Of a DNA stretch of 64,000 bases, positions 43,151-53,267 are shown piece after piece; the first letter of the stretch is position 1, and every line of letters starts with the position of its first letter. The notes beneath the pieces are model-generated. The model did not search any database, was not told the origin of the DNA, and saw only the letters and a program-made list of their open reading frames with translations. This DNA is from Bathynomus jamesi (lineage: Eukaryota; Arthropoda; Malacostraca; Isopoda; Cirolanidae), in NCBI GenBank assembly GCA_023014485.1, contig JAJOZX010001726.1, positions 186,001 through 250,000 on the forward strand, given 5' to 3'. The position numbers were made by a program, and so were the translations under genes.

Positions 43151-44764
43151 ATGGATCTTGTAGCCGTCATCAAGCGCAAGAGGAAACGTCAGGATGTCAG
43201 TGAGGATTGTTGCTCCTTCTGCCAAAGCAGCGCTGGTGATCTGCGCACAGCATCAGCAGAAGGAAAAGCAAGAACTATGACTGTGAGCGATGAGAGAGAG
43301 AACCTGGGAGATACCTACTATCTTGATGTTTTACAAAAACTGGAAAGTCATTCCAAGGATGATTTCAATGCATTGGAACTCAAATGGTATAAATCATGCT
43401 ACTCTTTATTCACCCCTGAAGGCAAACTCAAATGGCGAAGGCAGGAGGAGAGATGAATTCGACATCGAAGTCTGAGCTGATGAACATCCTGATGGTTCAG
43501 CAGACCATAAGCTCAGAGGTTCCAACCTCTGATCTGAAGACCTGTGTGATGATAGATGGCCATGCACTCATCCAAGCTCTTGGCAAACCTGGCGGCTGTC
43601 GGACATTCGGCGACTATGCTGAAGTGTTTTTCAAGGCCGTGACGAGTTATTTCAATGAACACAACAAGAGTTGATGTCATCTTTGATCGGTACGCAGCCG
43701 AAGGATCGATCAAAGCAGTTACCAGGACAAAGCGTGCAAGCAAGAAGAAACCGATTCGGAAAGTCATTGATGGCCCACAAGTTCCACTGCTTGAAGTGTG
43801 GAAAAACTTCATGGCCCTGGATGCAAACAAGGCTAACCTAGCCTTGTTTCTGTCTAACGTCATCACTGAGAAGGGCAGAGATCTTCAAGAAAGATGTCAG
43901 CTGGTGACAGGGGGTGGCTTCTCTGAAGCCACTGAAGTACGGTCAACCAGGCGACATGAAGTTCCACTGCATAGCAACCATGAAGAGGCGGACACCAGGC
44001 TCATCCTTCACTCATGTGATGCAGCGTCCCAGGGCTATGAACGAATACTGGTAGTGTGCAGAGATACTGATGTAATGGTGCTGCTGATTCACTTCGTTTG
44101 CATCAAGGTCGCTGAAGTGTGGATGCTGTGCGGAACGGCCAAGAACCGAAAATGCTACCCCGTGCACGATGTATTCAAGAGTTTGTCGCCCTCAGTCAGG
44201 GACAACCTGGTCAGCTTCCACGCTTTGACCGGGTGTGATACAGTCTCGTCCTTCAGTGGTCATGGAAAAAAGAAGTGTTGGAAGGTGTTCAGTGACCACC
44301 CACTCTTGCTGCACGCCATTGGTCGAGATGGGGATATCGCAGATGTTGAGAAGTTTGTGTGTCATTTGTATGGCACCCCGGAACAACACACAGTTGATGA
44401 CGCCAGAGTTCACCTTTTTGTGAAGGCCAAGAAGACTCTGGAAATGCTCCCACCGACAAAGGATGCCCTGGAGCTCCACGCCAAGCGGACAAACTATCAG
44501 GCCAAAATATGGCTCCAGGTTGACAAAGAGCACGTAGATGTTGAAGATCCGGTGGACACTTCAGCCTGGAAGTTGGAAGATGGGAGCCTCCTACCAGTGT
44601 GGACAAGACTTCCTCCAATCCCTGAAGCCTGCCTGGAGCTTGTTGCTTGTGGTTGCAAGAAAAGGTGCAAGACAACTAGATGCAACTGCTTCAGGAAAAG
44701 GATGAAGTGTACGACAGCTTGTGGTTGTAACGACAGCTGCTGCTGTAACCCAGCTGGACAGTAG
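43151..44764 (+). pseudogene. FEN/XPG-like nuclease protein of mobile element, copy 3
   Basis: ATG at 43151 follows a good 3' splice site (TTGTCTTCGCAG at 43134), so a 5'-UTR intron is likely. Pieces: 43151-43456 (CSFCQ, WYKSCYSLFT), 43432-43674 (VMIDGHALIQALGKP) and 43655-44764 (369 codons). In the last: VIFDRY (residues 8-13) with GSIKAVTR, HEEADTRL (109-116), RDTDVMVLL (136-144), TGCDTVSSFSGHGK (202-215), and a cysteine-rich C-terminus (CGCKKRCKTTRCNCF, then CGCNDSCCC) like CXC/tesmin zinc motifs. The acidic order matches FEN1/XPG nucleases, with the D-x-D pair intact here. Frameshifts lie near 43445 and 43660. Nuclease activity is inferred from motifs only. Confidence 0.7.
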
Positions 44765-45420
44765 ATCTATGTCTCTCTTCCGGACTGAAATCGAGAGAAG
44801 CTGCAATGTGCTGTAAGGAACTAATAACTCTGTTCTTAAGTGATTGCAATCCACACAATTGTGACTGTCAGTGCAGCATTTCGGTGCTGTTCATCAAGAA
44901 ACGTGAACTTGTAGATGTTACTACAGTAGTGTGTAAACTGTATAGTTATGGGGCTATATTTACTGCTTTGTGATTTAGTTGTGTTAATTCTGTCACTGTG
45001 AGTGAGTACTTAATTCATGCTATCAAACTTGGGCACTAATCATGTGAAAATAAATTGTTTTGACAAACAGACTTGCTCAATGTTTTTTTCGCCAATTAAA
45101 ATAAAAAATCAAATTTTTAGCACAATTTCGGGCGTGATTAACTTGAATTTGACCTTGAGTTGGTAATTCGGATGGAATAAGCGTGTCATCATACTTCTTT
45201 ATCACTAAGTGTGGCAAAATTAAACATTTGGTCAAACCAATTGGCTCAAAATATTTTTTTTAAATTTAAATTTGAAAATATCATTTTTTGCACAGTTTGA
45301 CCTCGAAAATGACCTTCAAAGCCAAAAGCGAGAGTGGCATCCACCTGCATTTTATGCCTCACCCACAGGTACATTAATTTAGCATGGGTGCCAGCTATTA
45401 ACGAAAAACGCCGTTCAAAG
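44765..45420. other. 3' non-coding part of the FEN-like element
   Basis: Contains AATAAA at about 45049 and the right inverted repeat; no other gene. Confidence 0.5.
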
Positions 45421-45423
45421 TCG

Positions 45424-45461
<38 letters not shown>

Positions 45462-45763
45462 CATGATTGTCTATAGCTTGATATATATTCCATGATTGTC
45501 TATAGCTTGATTTCACATTTAACTCAGGATATCCGCCGGTGGACGGTAGCGTGCAGGGGTGCTGCCTGCCACCACACACAGTGTTATTCTATTACAGGAT
45601 AATATACAACTAGTCTGAAAAATGCGTCCTGCAAAATAGATTTTTTTTGGTGTGCATAATAATAAACCTTAAAAAGAACAGGACAAGAATAACACACGAA
45701 AAGCATCTGGCGTCAAAAAAAAAATTAAAAAAAAAAAAATATATATATATACATTTAAACTGC
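45421..45763. other. Spacer with (TA)n and a 33-bp direct duplication
   Basis: TTCCATGATTGTCTATAGCT occurs twice (45460 and 45489); (TA)n at 45428-45459. No gene. Confidence 0.5.
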
Positions 45764-46050
45764 AAACACGCAGTATAATTAACGTAAAGAACGACGCTTG
45801 TATAGGAGAATATTCCGCGCAAGATGAGAGCGAGAGAGCGAAACAAATGAAAAAATGGTTTCTGCGCGTATGTAGAGGAATTACGGCATTTGATTGAGTG
45901 AGGCCCGTGGTGTAATGGTTATCATATCTGACGGCAATCGGAAGATCCAGGGTTCGATTCCCGGGTGGTTACCTCATTTTTTCATTTGTTTCGTTCTCTC
46001 GCTCTCATCTTGCGCGGAATATTCTCCTATACAAGCGTCGTTCTTTACGT

Positions 46051-46051
<1 letters not shown>
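45764..46051 (+). mobile_element. tRNA-derived SINE, copy 2, with an inverted copy of its own body upstream
   Basis: The tRNA-like head at 45901-45972 (A box TGGTGTAATGGTTATC, B box GGTTCGATTCCC) is followed by the body to 46051. Upstream, 45781-45857 is a near-identical inverted copy of the body (AACGTAAAGAACGACGCTTG to AAACAAATGAAAAAATG), making a ~78-bp-arm palindrome around the head. The anticodon loop is one base short, confirming a pseudo-tRNA. (TA)n follows directly. Confidence 0.8.
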
Positions 46052-46100
<49 letters not shown>

Positions 46101-46111
46101 TATATATATAT

Positions 46112-46619
46112 TTAGCGGCCGTTTTTAACATGTACACTGAGACAGGAATTTTCATCAAGATGTAGGTAGGAAATTATTATTTTATGAAATAAATGTCCTC
46201 GGGTGATGACAGTATTTTCATCAAAATTCGGTGCTTGATGAAATACTTTTCGAGGAACTGATTCTTTGAAAATAACTTAATGACATTTCCGCCAATGGAT
46301 GGCCCCACCCACTTCGATTAAGTACATTTCACTTTATTTTCATAAACCTCGTGTAATTACATGCATATCAATTTTATGTTAATCAGGAACAACATACTAA
46401 CAGCAACTTAAGTTTCAAGATGAAATACATTAGTAATAAATTTACCTTATCTCGGTGAGATTCCAACCAATGGCACGAAAGATACAAATTTTGCGAACCG
46501 CCACGCTATCACTCAGCCATGAGACGTCAAGATATGCTGAGGGAGTTTTGTGTATATATACTGTTTCGCATTGGTTTCAGTATATATATTTTAATATGTA
46601 TATTGTTTTTATATATTAT
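46112..46619. other. Unrecognised spacer
   Basis: AT-rich unique sequence with no open frame of interest or identified repeat. Confidence 0.4.
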
Positions 46620-46620
46620 T

Positions 46621-47310
46621 AGGGTGGTTCTTATTTTTCGAAATTGCAAATTTCACCGTCTCACCCCCTCAATATATTCCATTTGACAAAAAAACAAAAT
46701 ATGCAAAATCTCAAGTAATTATAAATACTTATTGGTGCCGCACAAGGACTCAAATTTAGTTAATTATTGAAACATATACAAATTTTTTATAAGCGTTCCA
46801 CTATAATGGCAAATAACAGCAGTTAAAGACGAGCATAAACTAAAATAGACATTGACTACTGATTAATTAGAAACTGAATTGAACTAAACATATTATGACT
46901 GAAAGCATAGTAGATTTGGCCTAGTAGGGATGGTTGCTTATGAAGCACCCTCAAATATTAATTGATTTTAATAAAACTTCTTTGGTACACGTTTTATATG
47001 AATAGGAAAAAAATGTGGGGGTGAAACCCCGAAATTTTATATATTTAATTTTTCCTATACATATAAGAACCACCCAATCAACCAAAATTTGGGTGTCTCA
47101 CCCCCCGCATTTTTTTCCTATTAATATAAAACGTGTACCAAAGAAGTTTTATTAAACTCAATTAATATTTAAGGGTGCCTCATAAGCAACCATCCCTACT
47201 AGGCCAAATCTACTATGCTTTCAGTCATAAAATGTTTAGTTCAATTCAGTTTCTAATTAATCAATAGTCAATATCTATTTTAGTTTATGCTCTTCTTTAA
47301 CTGCAGTTAT
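46621..47310. repeat. Large hairpin: inverted repeat arms of about 240 bp
   Basis: 46805-47036 is the inverted copy of 47084-47310 (shared: CTACTAGGCCAAATCTACTA, TACACGTTTTATATGAATAG). Outside, GGGTGGTTCTTAT at 46622 is mirrored at 47070-47082. The second arm abuts the non-LTR insertion. Confidence 0.8.
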
Positions 47311-47319
47311 TCTGCCAAC

Positions 47320-48955
47320 AGAATCAGCTTCCTACAGACCCATTACTTTACTAAGCACAGTGCACACCTTCCAAAGTAACAGAAAGACTAATCTTACAAA
47401 TCACCAACCCAAACATACCACTATCACCTACTCAATATGGATTCAGACCTCACCACTCAACCACGACATTACTCACTAACCTCACGCAGCACATTATGGA
47501 TGGCTTCAACTCCAGACGACCAGCTCAACGTACACTATTAGCAACAATAGACATTAGTAAAACATTTAATGCTATCCCACGCTTCCCTCTCATAAACAAA
47601 ATACTCAACACAAACATGCACAATAACACCAAAAGGTGGCTGAGCAACTACCTTTCAGGAAGATACTCACATGTCACATTTAATGGCAAGTCATCCAAAA
47701 ACAAGCTTTTTCCGGACGGGGTTCCTCAAGGCTCTGTTCTCTCACCAACACTGTTCAATTTATATATGCATGACATTCCAACACCCATAGATAACAAGCT
47801 TACCTTATCATCATACGCAAATAACATCACTCAAACATCCACCCACAACAACATCGACACCGCTACAAACAACCTACAAACATACATAAACAGTATACAA
47901 GACTGGCTCACACACAATAGACTCAAAGTAGCACCCACAAAATCAACCCTCACCTTGCTAACAAGCAACACAAAAGAACACCAGATCACTCCACAGCTTA
48001 CACTAAACAACACCAACATTCCACACACTCACAGGACTAAAATACTTGGGGTCATATAAAACATATCATTATCTTTTGCAAACCACATTCAGGACATTAA
48101 AAACAAATGTACAGTACGTCAAGACTTAACACGCTTAGAGTACAAACAGGCACAAACTTTGGACACCAGCAGGAAACAACATCACTCATATACAAACATA
48201 TTCGCTCAGTTATGAACTATGCTAGCCCATGCTGGGCACCCATTATCTCAAACACACACATAAACACCTTACAGACAATACAAAACAACGCACGTCGGAT
48301 GATTACAGGATGTACTCAAACAACACCAATAGAACACCTACACACAGAAACAAAAATACTGAAAATTAGGGAACATTTAGACATGAGGGGAACACAATTC
48401 ATGGCAGCAGCGACAACTAACCCACAACACCCTTGCCACTATATGTACAATCATGCACCAACACCTCGCACCATTAAGGTAACACCAGAGAGACACTACA
48501 ACCAAATACTCCATTCCATACCACGCCCCACAGACACCACACAGTACAGAAAACACATACACACACAGACCTAACCCACAAAGCACTGACACGATTCGGT
48601 CCGAATGCGGTCCTAGATGCGAAGCCGCCACCCATTGACAGGTCAGAGACCAGCCTGAGCAGATCGGATCGAGTTAACTTAGCACGATTCCTATGTGGAC
48701 ATCACCCCAACTTACAGACATAAACACAGACTAGTCATCTCTAGAGACGACACCTGCCACCTGTGCCAGGACATACCACAAACAATTGAGCACATTATGA
48801 CAGACTGTACCGCTCTAACACAACATAGAACACAACACAACATCACTAGTGCGCTGAACCTCTGGTCCACTCCGGAGAGGGCGTATCAATTACCCGCGTG
48901 CCGCCGCGCCGGCTTGCTCGACCAGGGTGGGCTGATTGGCTAACCAACAACAACA
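47320..48955 (+). mobile_element. Non-LTR retrotransposon, 5'-truncated second copy
   Basis: Starts within the RT domain (AACAGAATCAGCTTCCTACA) and ends with CAACAACAAC after GGGCTGATTGGC, matching the 3' end of the copy at 16987. No clear target duplication was found. Confidence 0.85.
47340..48943 (+). pseudogene. Reverse transcriptase fragment of the second non-LTR copy
   Basis: 47496-48059 holds ATIDISKTFNA (block A, with the usual AFD changed to TFN), GVPQGSVLSPTLF (block B) and SSYANNITQ, where the catalytic YADD has become YANN. 48107-48574 and 48695-48943 carry the C-terminal part including CHLCQ-x6-EHIMTDC. Loss of both catalytic Asp residues and three frameshifts make it inactive, in contrast to the copy in the palindrome arm whose YADD is intact. 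Confidence 0.85.
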
Positions 48956-50356
48956 ACGGTTCCATCACAACCAACAATAATAAGAGTTTTGCTGGCTACA
49001 TTATTTTGCTTCATTAATAGTTGTACGGAAAAATTTGTACCCCTTTTTTTTAACCTGTGCAATCTCTACGACCATCAAAATATAGGCCTTTCAAAGAGTG
49101 CTCAACACTCTCAACATGTTGATATTGAATTTGCTGTGTTGTTCGATACTTCGTTCGCAACGAATTTTATTTCTATCGATTACTTGAGATGGATTATCCT
49201 CTTTGATAATCCCAAAATCTTCCTACAAAGCTGCTGTTATAGCTGCAGTTGCTCTGTAGGAGATTCCATGCCTATCACACTCTCTAGCAACACGAGGTAA
49301 ATGTTCTCTCATTTGTTTTATTCTTTGAATATCGCTATTAGACATTGATGTTGAGTCAAGCAATGTTTCTTCAAAGCAAATTCAATGTCACGTGCTGTAC
49401 TTCCTATTTCATCTGTTTCTGTGTCAGTATGACTATCAGACATTTGCAATGTTGATAAAATATTTTCTTCAGCTTTGTCGATTAAGTACATTCTCTGTTA
49501 CTCTCTTGCACATCTCATTTCTCTTTTTCTCAAGTTCTTTGCATTTTTTTTTTAAATCAAGCCCAGTAATATGCATTTTTCTGTCTGTTCGTTGATCTAC
49601 AAAAAAATTTCTTTCATCTAGGGGCATTTTTTTTTCCCTTTGCACAGATTATACTAAATCACACAAGAATGAACACAACAGGTTTGGTATGAAAAACAGG
49701 TCAGAGTGAATCATATAAAAACAAACAGCCTGCGGGGCATGAAGATGAGTTTCATTATAAAAAGTATTTTGCAGGATAAATGTTGGATATAATAAGCAAC
49801 TTTTCCACATATCACCGAAAGAGTTTTGGAATTTTTTTTTCATTCCACCCTAATATACTATAGTGTGTATATATATATATATATATATATTAGGGTGTGC
49901 CAATTACATAGAAGTGAATTTTTAATTTTATTTTTTTTAAACGACCAGGGTATATTATTATTCAATTTAATGTAGAAATGCAACACAAAAAAATTGAAGG
50001 AGCTGCATCAATATTTAGGACTTGCTCAACAGCATTTAATGTTACAGTATTTAGCTATGTTTTTAGTAATTTGTCAAGTTCTGCACATTATGTTTCTTGG
50101 TAAAGCATTCTTTCTTATATAAGTATTTCACATAAGTGGAGTTATAGAGCTACTGAACAAGTATTAGTCACACATTCTCTACACGTCTGTACAGGTTTAA
50201 ACGTAAACAAACAAGGAAAGCAGCTATGCACCAGTTGGCACACATGACACGTCAGTCGTTGTTCTCAAGCACTGCTGGTGGGTTGTGTTAAACTGTGTTT
50301 TTCTGCTCAGCCACATACAGTAATTGTTCAGTTTTTGCTTTTAGTGTCTACCAAGA

Positions 50357-51280
50357 ATGGCAATGAAAACAAGACGCTACAGTGATATTTGGTTAGTTGG
50401 TAAATGTGAAGAAAAATTTAGTGCTGCAAAGTTACCATCAAGGCGTGATGTACTAAAAGTGTTATTTAATTTTCATACTGATAAACAAATGAGTCTGAAG
50501 GAAAGTGTTAAGAAAACTGTTCGTTTAATTTTGCCGATTTGGGAAAGAGCACGTATACCTACAACAACTGAATTACATGTGCGTGAGAGAGTTGTACGTC
50601 TTCATAAAGAATGGCAGTCACTCAAAAAAAACATAAATAGATCAACATCTACTGAAAGCAAGAAACGTGATATTTTTGGCGAGTCACTGGATGATTTATT
50701 TGATATTGCACACCAGGATGCCATGAGTTTGATTAAGATTGAGGAAGATCGCTTATTCTTACAAGGTCAAAGAGAAAAAGGCCGTCGTGGATCAATGATA
50801 GGAGTAGACATGAAACTTTCAAAGAAAGAAGCTAGCAGAATTGAGCGATCACTAGCATATGATTATGAAAGGCAAAAAGAGAAACAGAAATATTTGCAGG
50901 AAGCATATACATCATCAGCAGCAACAATTAATGAATCGATAGAATTAGAATCATCAGGAGAATCATCTGATAAAAGTGATCATGCTGATCTTGATCAAGA
51001 GATTGCTCATAAGGCTGTTTTGTCTAGGTGTTCTAACAGAGGTCGTGTTCAAGTTGTTACGCAAGAAGTTGCTGCAGCACTAGATCGAACAAAAATAAGT
51101 AGCAGAAATGCTGTTCACGTTTTCTCAGCAATGGCTTCATCTAATTTGCTCAGAGCTCCCAGAAGTGAGTTACAGATTAGCCACAGAACAATTCATCGAG
51201 CCAGAAACAAACATCGTGAATCTCTAGCAGCAGAAATTAGGGCATCTTTTGATCCAAAAGTACCCCTTACTCTCCACTAA
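50357..51280 (+). CDS. hAT-like transposase copy B, N-terminal part up to an in-frame stop
   Basis: ATG at 50357 opens 307 codons beginning MAMKTRRYSDIWLVG. The region is basic and helical (VRERVVRLHKEWQSLKKNIN) with a charged coiled-coil-like segment (IERSLAYDYERQKEKQKYLQ), probably DNA-binding or multimerisation. It ends at a TAA (51278-51280) directly after LTLH, exactly where relatives have Trp-Asp (LHWDFKL in copy C, VHWDGKV in copy A). The frame continues in phase after the stop at 51281, so this and the next entry are one gene interrupted by a single stop codon. The copy otherwise looks complete. Confidence 0.75.
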   Translation: MAMKTRRYSDIWLVGKCEEKFSAAKLPSRRDVLKVLFNFHTDKQMSLKESVKKTVRLILPIWERARIPTTTELHVRERVVRLHKEWQSLKKNINRSTSTESKKRDIFGESLDDLFDIAHQDAMSLIKIEEDRLFLQGQREKGRRGSMIGVDMKLSKKEASRIERSLAYDYERQKEKQKYLQEAYTSSAATINESIELESSGESSDKSDHADLDQEIAHKAVLSRCSNRGRVQVVTQEVAAALDRTKISSRNAVHVFSAMASSNLLRAPRSELQISHRTIHRARNKHRESLAAEIRASFDPKVPLTLH

Positions 51281-51292
51281 GCTGGAAAAATT

Positions 51293-52639
51293 ATGGATGA
51301 TTATACTGGAGCTGTTCAGAAGACTGTAGAGCGTTTACCAATTTTAGTGTCTGGTAAAGATATTACAAAATTACTTGCTGTTCCAAAGTTCAATACTGGG
51401 AATGCTTCTGGTATTGCTGATGCTTGTCTGACAGAAATAAGAAAATGGGGACTAGAAAATAGAATAGTTGCATTGTGTTTTGACACTGCACCAACTAATA
51501 CTGGATTGAAAGGTGGGGTTTGCCTTAAAATTGAAACAGAATTAGAGAAAGATCTGCTGAGTCTTGCATGCCGCCATCACATATTTGAAATTATGTTAGA
51601 GAAAGTATTTTCTCTGCATGATGCTGGTAGGTCACCTAATATTGAAGTTTTTTCTCATTTCCGTGAATCTTGGCCTCATATTGATAAAACGCAGTATAAA
51701 ACTCTACTTAATATAAATACTGGTAACATGGTAGAAGAAGAAAGGAGAAAAGGTCTAATTGCATTTGCTCTTCAGCAGTTGCAGTCAAAACAGTTTCGGG
51801 GAGACTATCAAGAGCTCCTAGAACTCTCCATTATATTCCTTGGAGGTACTCCCTCCCAAGGCATCACTTTTCGTAAACCTGGAGCAGTACACCGAGCTCG
51901 ATGGATGGCACGAGCAATTTATGCCATAAAAATGTGCCTTTTCCAAGAACAATATTCTGTTCAGCACCGTCACACTGCAATTAGGGGATCCCGCCTCTCC
52001 TATGTCAGAATGTTAGCAGATCACTTGTTACGAGTGTCACTGTTCGTCACAACTGTGTACATTAAATATTGGTTTACATGTACGTCATCTTGTGATGCTC
52101 CAAGAAACGATCTCATGCTTCTAAAAACACTTGAAGACTACGCTGACAAAGAAGTTTCAACTGTTGCTTTGACTGCATTCTCACGACATTTGTGGTATTT
52201 ATCTGAGATATCAGTAGGTCTAAGTTTTTTTGACAATAAAGTATCCCATGAAGAGAAGAGAAACATGATTTATAACATGATAGTGCAACAAGGTTCCGAA
52301 GAGCCTCCAAAGAGGATTCCCCCTATAAAAATTTTTTCTTCATGTTCATTGGCTGACTTTGTGACAAAATCAACTAAAAACTTCTTTAGTATTTTGGGAA
52401 TTGATGAAACCTTTCTCGGTAAAGACCCCGCAGACTGGTCCAGTGATGCAACCTACAATGAAGCTCAAGCAATTGTGTCATCTCTTAGAGTAACAAATGA
52501 TTTGGCAGAACGAGGAGTTGCTCTCATGCAATCCTTCAATGAAAGCCTTACTCGTGACGAGGAACAGAAACAGTTCCTTCTTCAAGTGATTGAGTATCAT
52601 CGAAAGAAGTTTGATGAGGCTGTCAAAAATGTTGATTAA
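51293..52639 (+). CDS. hAT-like transposase copy B, catalytic part
   Basis: In phase with the preceding frame, 448 codons from ATG 51293. Candidate catalytic elements: CFDTAPTNTG (Asp about residue 64), CRHHIFE (93-96, the C/H motif position of hAT enzymes), HRARWMARAIY (203-206), FSRHLWYLS, and VTNDLAERGV (Glu about 406). Intronless through the positions where copy A has splice sites. hAT-like transposases cut and paste elements with 8-bp duplications, consistent with the duplications at copies A and C. Exact superfamily placement is inferred from this motif order. Confidence 0.75.
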   Translation: MDDYTGAVQKTVERLPILVSGKDITKLLAVPKFNTGNASGIADACLTEIRKWGLENRIVALCFDTAPTNTGLKGGVCLKIETELEKDLLSLACRHHIFEIMLEKVFSLHDAGRSPNIEVFSHFRESWPHIDKTQYKTLLNINTGNMVEEERRKGLIAFALQQLQSKQFRGDYQELLELSIIFLGGTPSQGITFRKPGAVHRARWMARAIYAIKMCLFQEQYSVQHRHTAIRGSRLSYVRMLADHLLRVSLFVTTVYIKYWFTCTSSCDAPRNDLMLLKTLEDYADKEVSTVALTAFSRHLWYLSEISVGLSFFDNKVSHEEKRNMIYNMIVQQGSEEPPKRIPPIKIFSSCSLADFVTKSTKNFFSILGIDETFLGKDPADWSSDATYNEAQAIVSSLRVTNDLAERGVALMQSFNESLTRDEEQKQFLLQVIEYHRKKFDEAVKNVD

Positions 52640-52649
52640 AGCTAAGTGT

Positions 52650-52915
52650 TAATGTTATTGAAAGTAAATGTTTGTTAATTAAATGTAAATAAAATTAAAG
52701 GTAAATTTTTATGTAATTGAAAGTAAATGTTTATGTTAATTAAAGGTAAATTTTTATGTTAATTGAAAGTAAATGTTTATGTTAATTAAAGGTAAATAAA
52801 ATTAAAGGTAAATTTTTATGTAATTGAAAGTAAATGTTTGTTAATTAAAGGTAAATTTTTATGTTAATTGGAAGTAAATGTTTATGTTAATTAAAGGTAA
52901 ATATATTTAAAGTTC
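52650..52915. repeat. Tandem repeat in copy B 3' region
   Basis: Repeats of AATTGAAAGTAAATGTTTAT / TTAATTAAAGGTAAATTTTT, about 45 bp per double unit, six or so copies. Confidence 0.85.
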
Positions 52916-53138
52916 AACATCTTTGAGCAAGTCCTAAATACTGTTCAATTTTGATAAGATTTTGTACATTATGTTTTTGTACTGAATACAAAAAAATTAC
53001 ATCCTGGTCGTTACAAAATTTTGAAGTTGCAATTTTAGGCACACCCTAAATTATATATACAGGGTGGGCGGAAAGTAGCTCCCTAATTTAAATTACATAT
53101 AAATTATGTATAAATTGTGATTGTATTGTTATATTGTT

Positions 53139-53235
53139 ATGGTGCGTTCTCTAAAGTGGTACAATTGTAACGGTAATCTTTTTTTCTGTAAAGTGTTCTC
53201 TTTGTGTTCTCTAAAGTGGTACAATTGTAACGTTC
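53139..53235 (+). repeat. Direct duplication in the DD41D 5' region
   Basis: TCTCTAAAGTGGTACAATTG followed by TAACG occurs twice, 53146-53172 and about 53207-53233, before the transposase start. Confidence 0.85.
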
Positions 53236-53267
53236 TTTTTTTTTTTCATTTCAGATTGAAGGGTAAC

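Larger units (their letters stand above)
41227..45416 (+). mobile_element. FEN/XPG-nuclease element, family copy 3 (with a Tc1/mariner insertion)
   Basis: Inverted ends: GAACGGCGTGTTTTATTAAT at 41227 and the complement ending at 45416, with GGCACCCA and GGTGGATGCCACTC also mirrored about 60 bp further in. The exact outer border is uncertain because the left end merges with SINE-like sequence. The interior contains a DD37E-type element (41558-42925) and the nuclease-like gene. Size without the insertion is about 2.8 kb. Confidence 0.65.
46620..49852 (-). mobile_element. hAT-like element, copy D, degenerate, split by a non-LTR retrotransposon
   Basis: Ends TAGGGTGGTTC (46620) and GGAATTTTTTTTTTCATTCC with ACCCTA ending at 49852 follow the family pattern. 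The minus strand around 49640-49060 retains fragments such as SLKGLYFDGRRD, equivalent in position to the HWDGK region of other copies. No intact frame. A large hairpin (46805-47310) occupies the left half and a non-LTR copy follows it. Confidence 0.55.
49891..53048 (+). mobile_element. hAT-like transposon, copy B (nearly intact, intronless)
   Basis: Ends TAGGGTGTGCC (49891) and GGCACACCCTA (to 53048) are inverted, and AACGACCAGG is also mirrored about 50 bp inside. Both ends lie in (TA)n, so the target duplication is ambiguous. A ~45-bp tandem repeat at 52650-52915 (GGTAAATTTTTATGTTAATT) lies in the 3' subterminal part. Confidence 0.85.

Noticed and set aside
53121..53267. N-terminal extension of the DD41D transposase
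   Set aside because: It encodes a duplicated non-coding segment and a poly-T tract ending in a splice-acceptor-like TTTCAG; the ATG at 53268 starts the conserved HTH.
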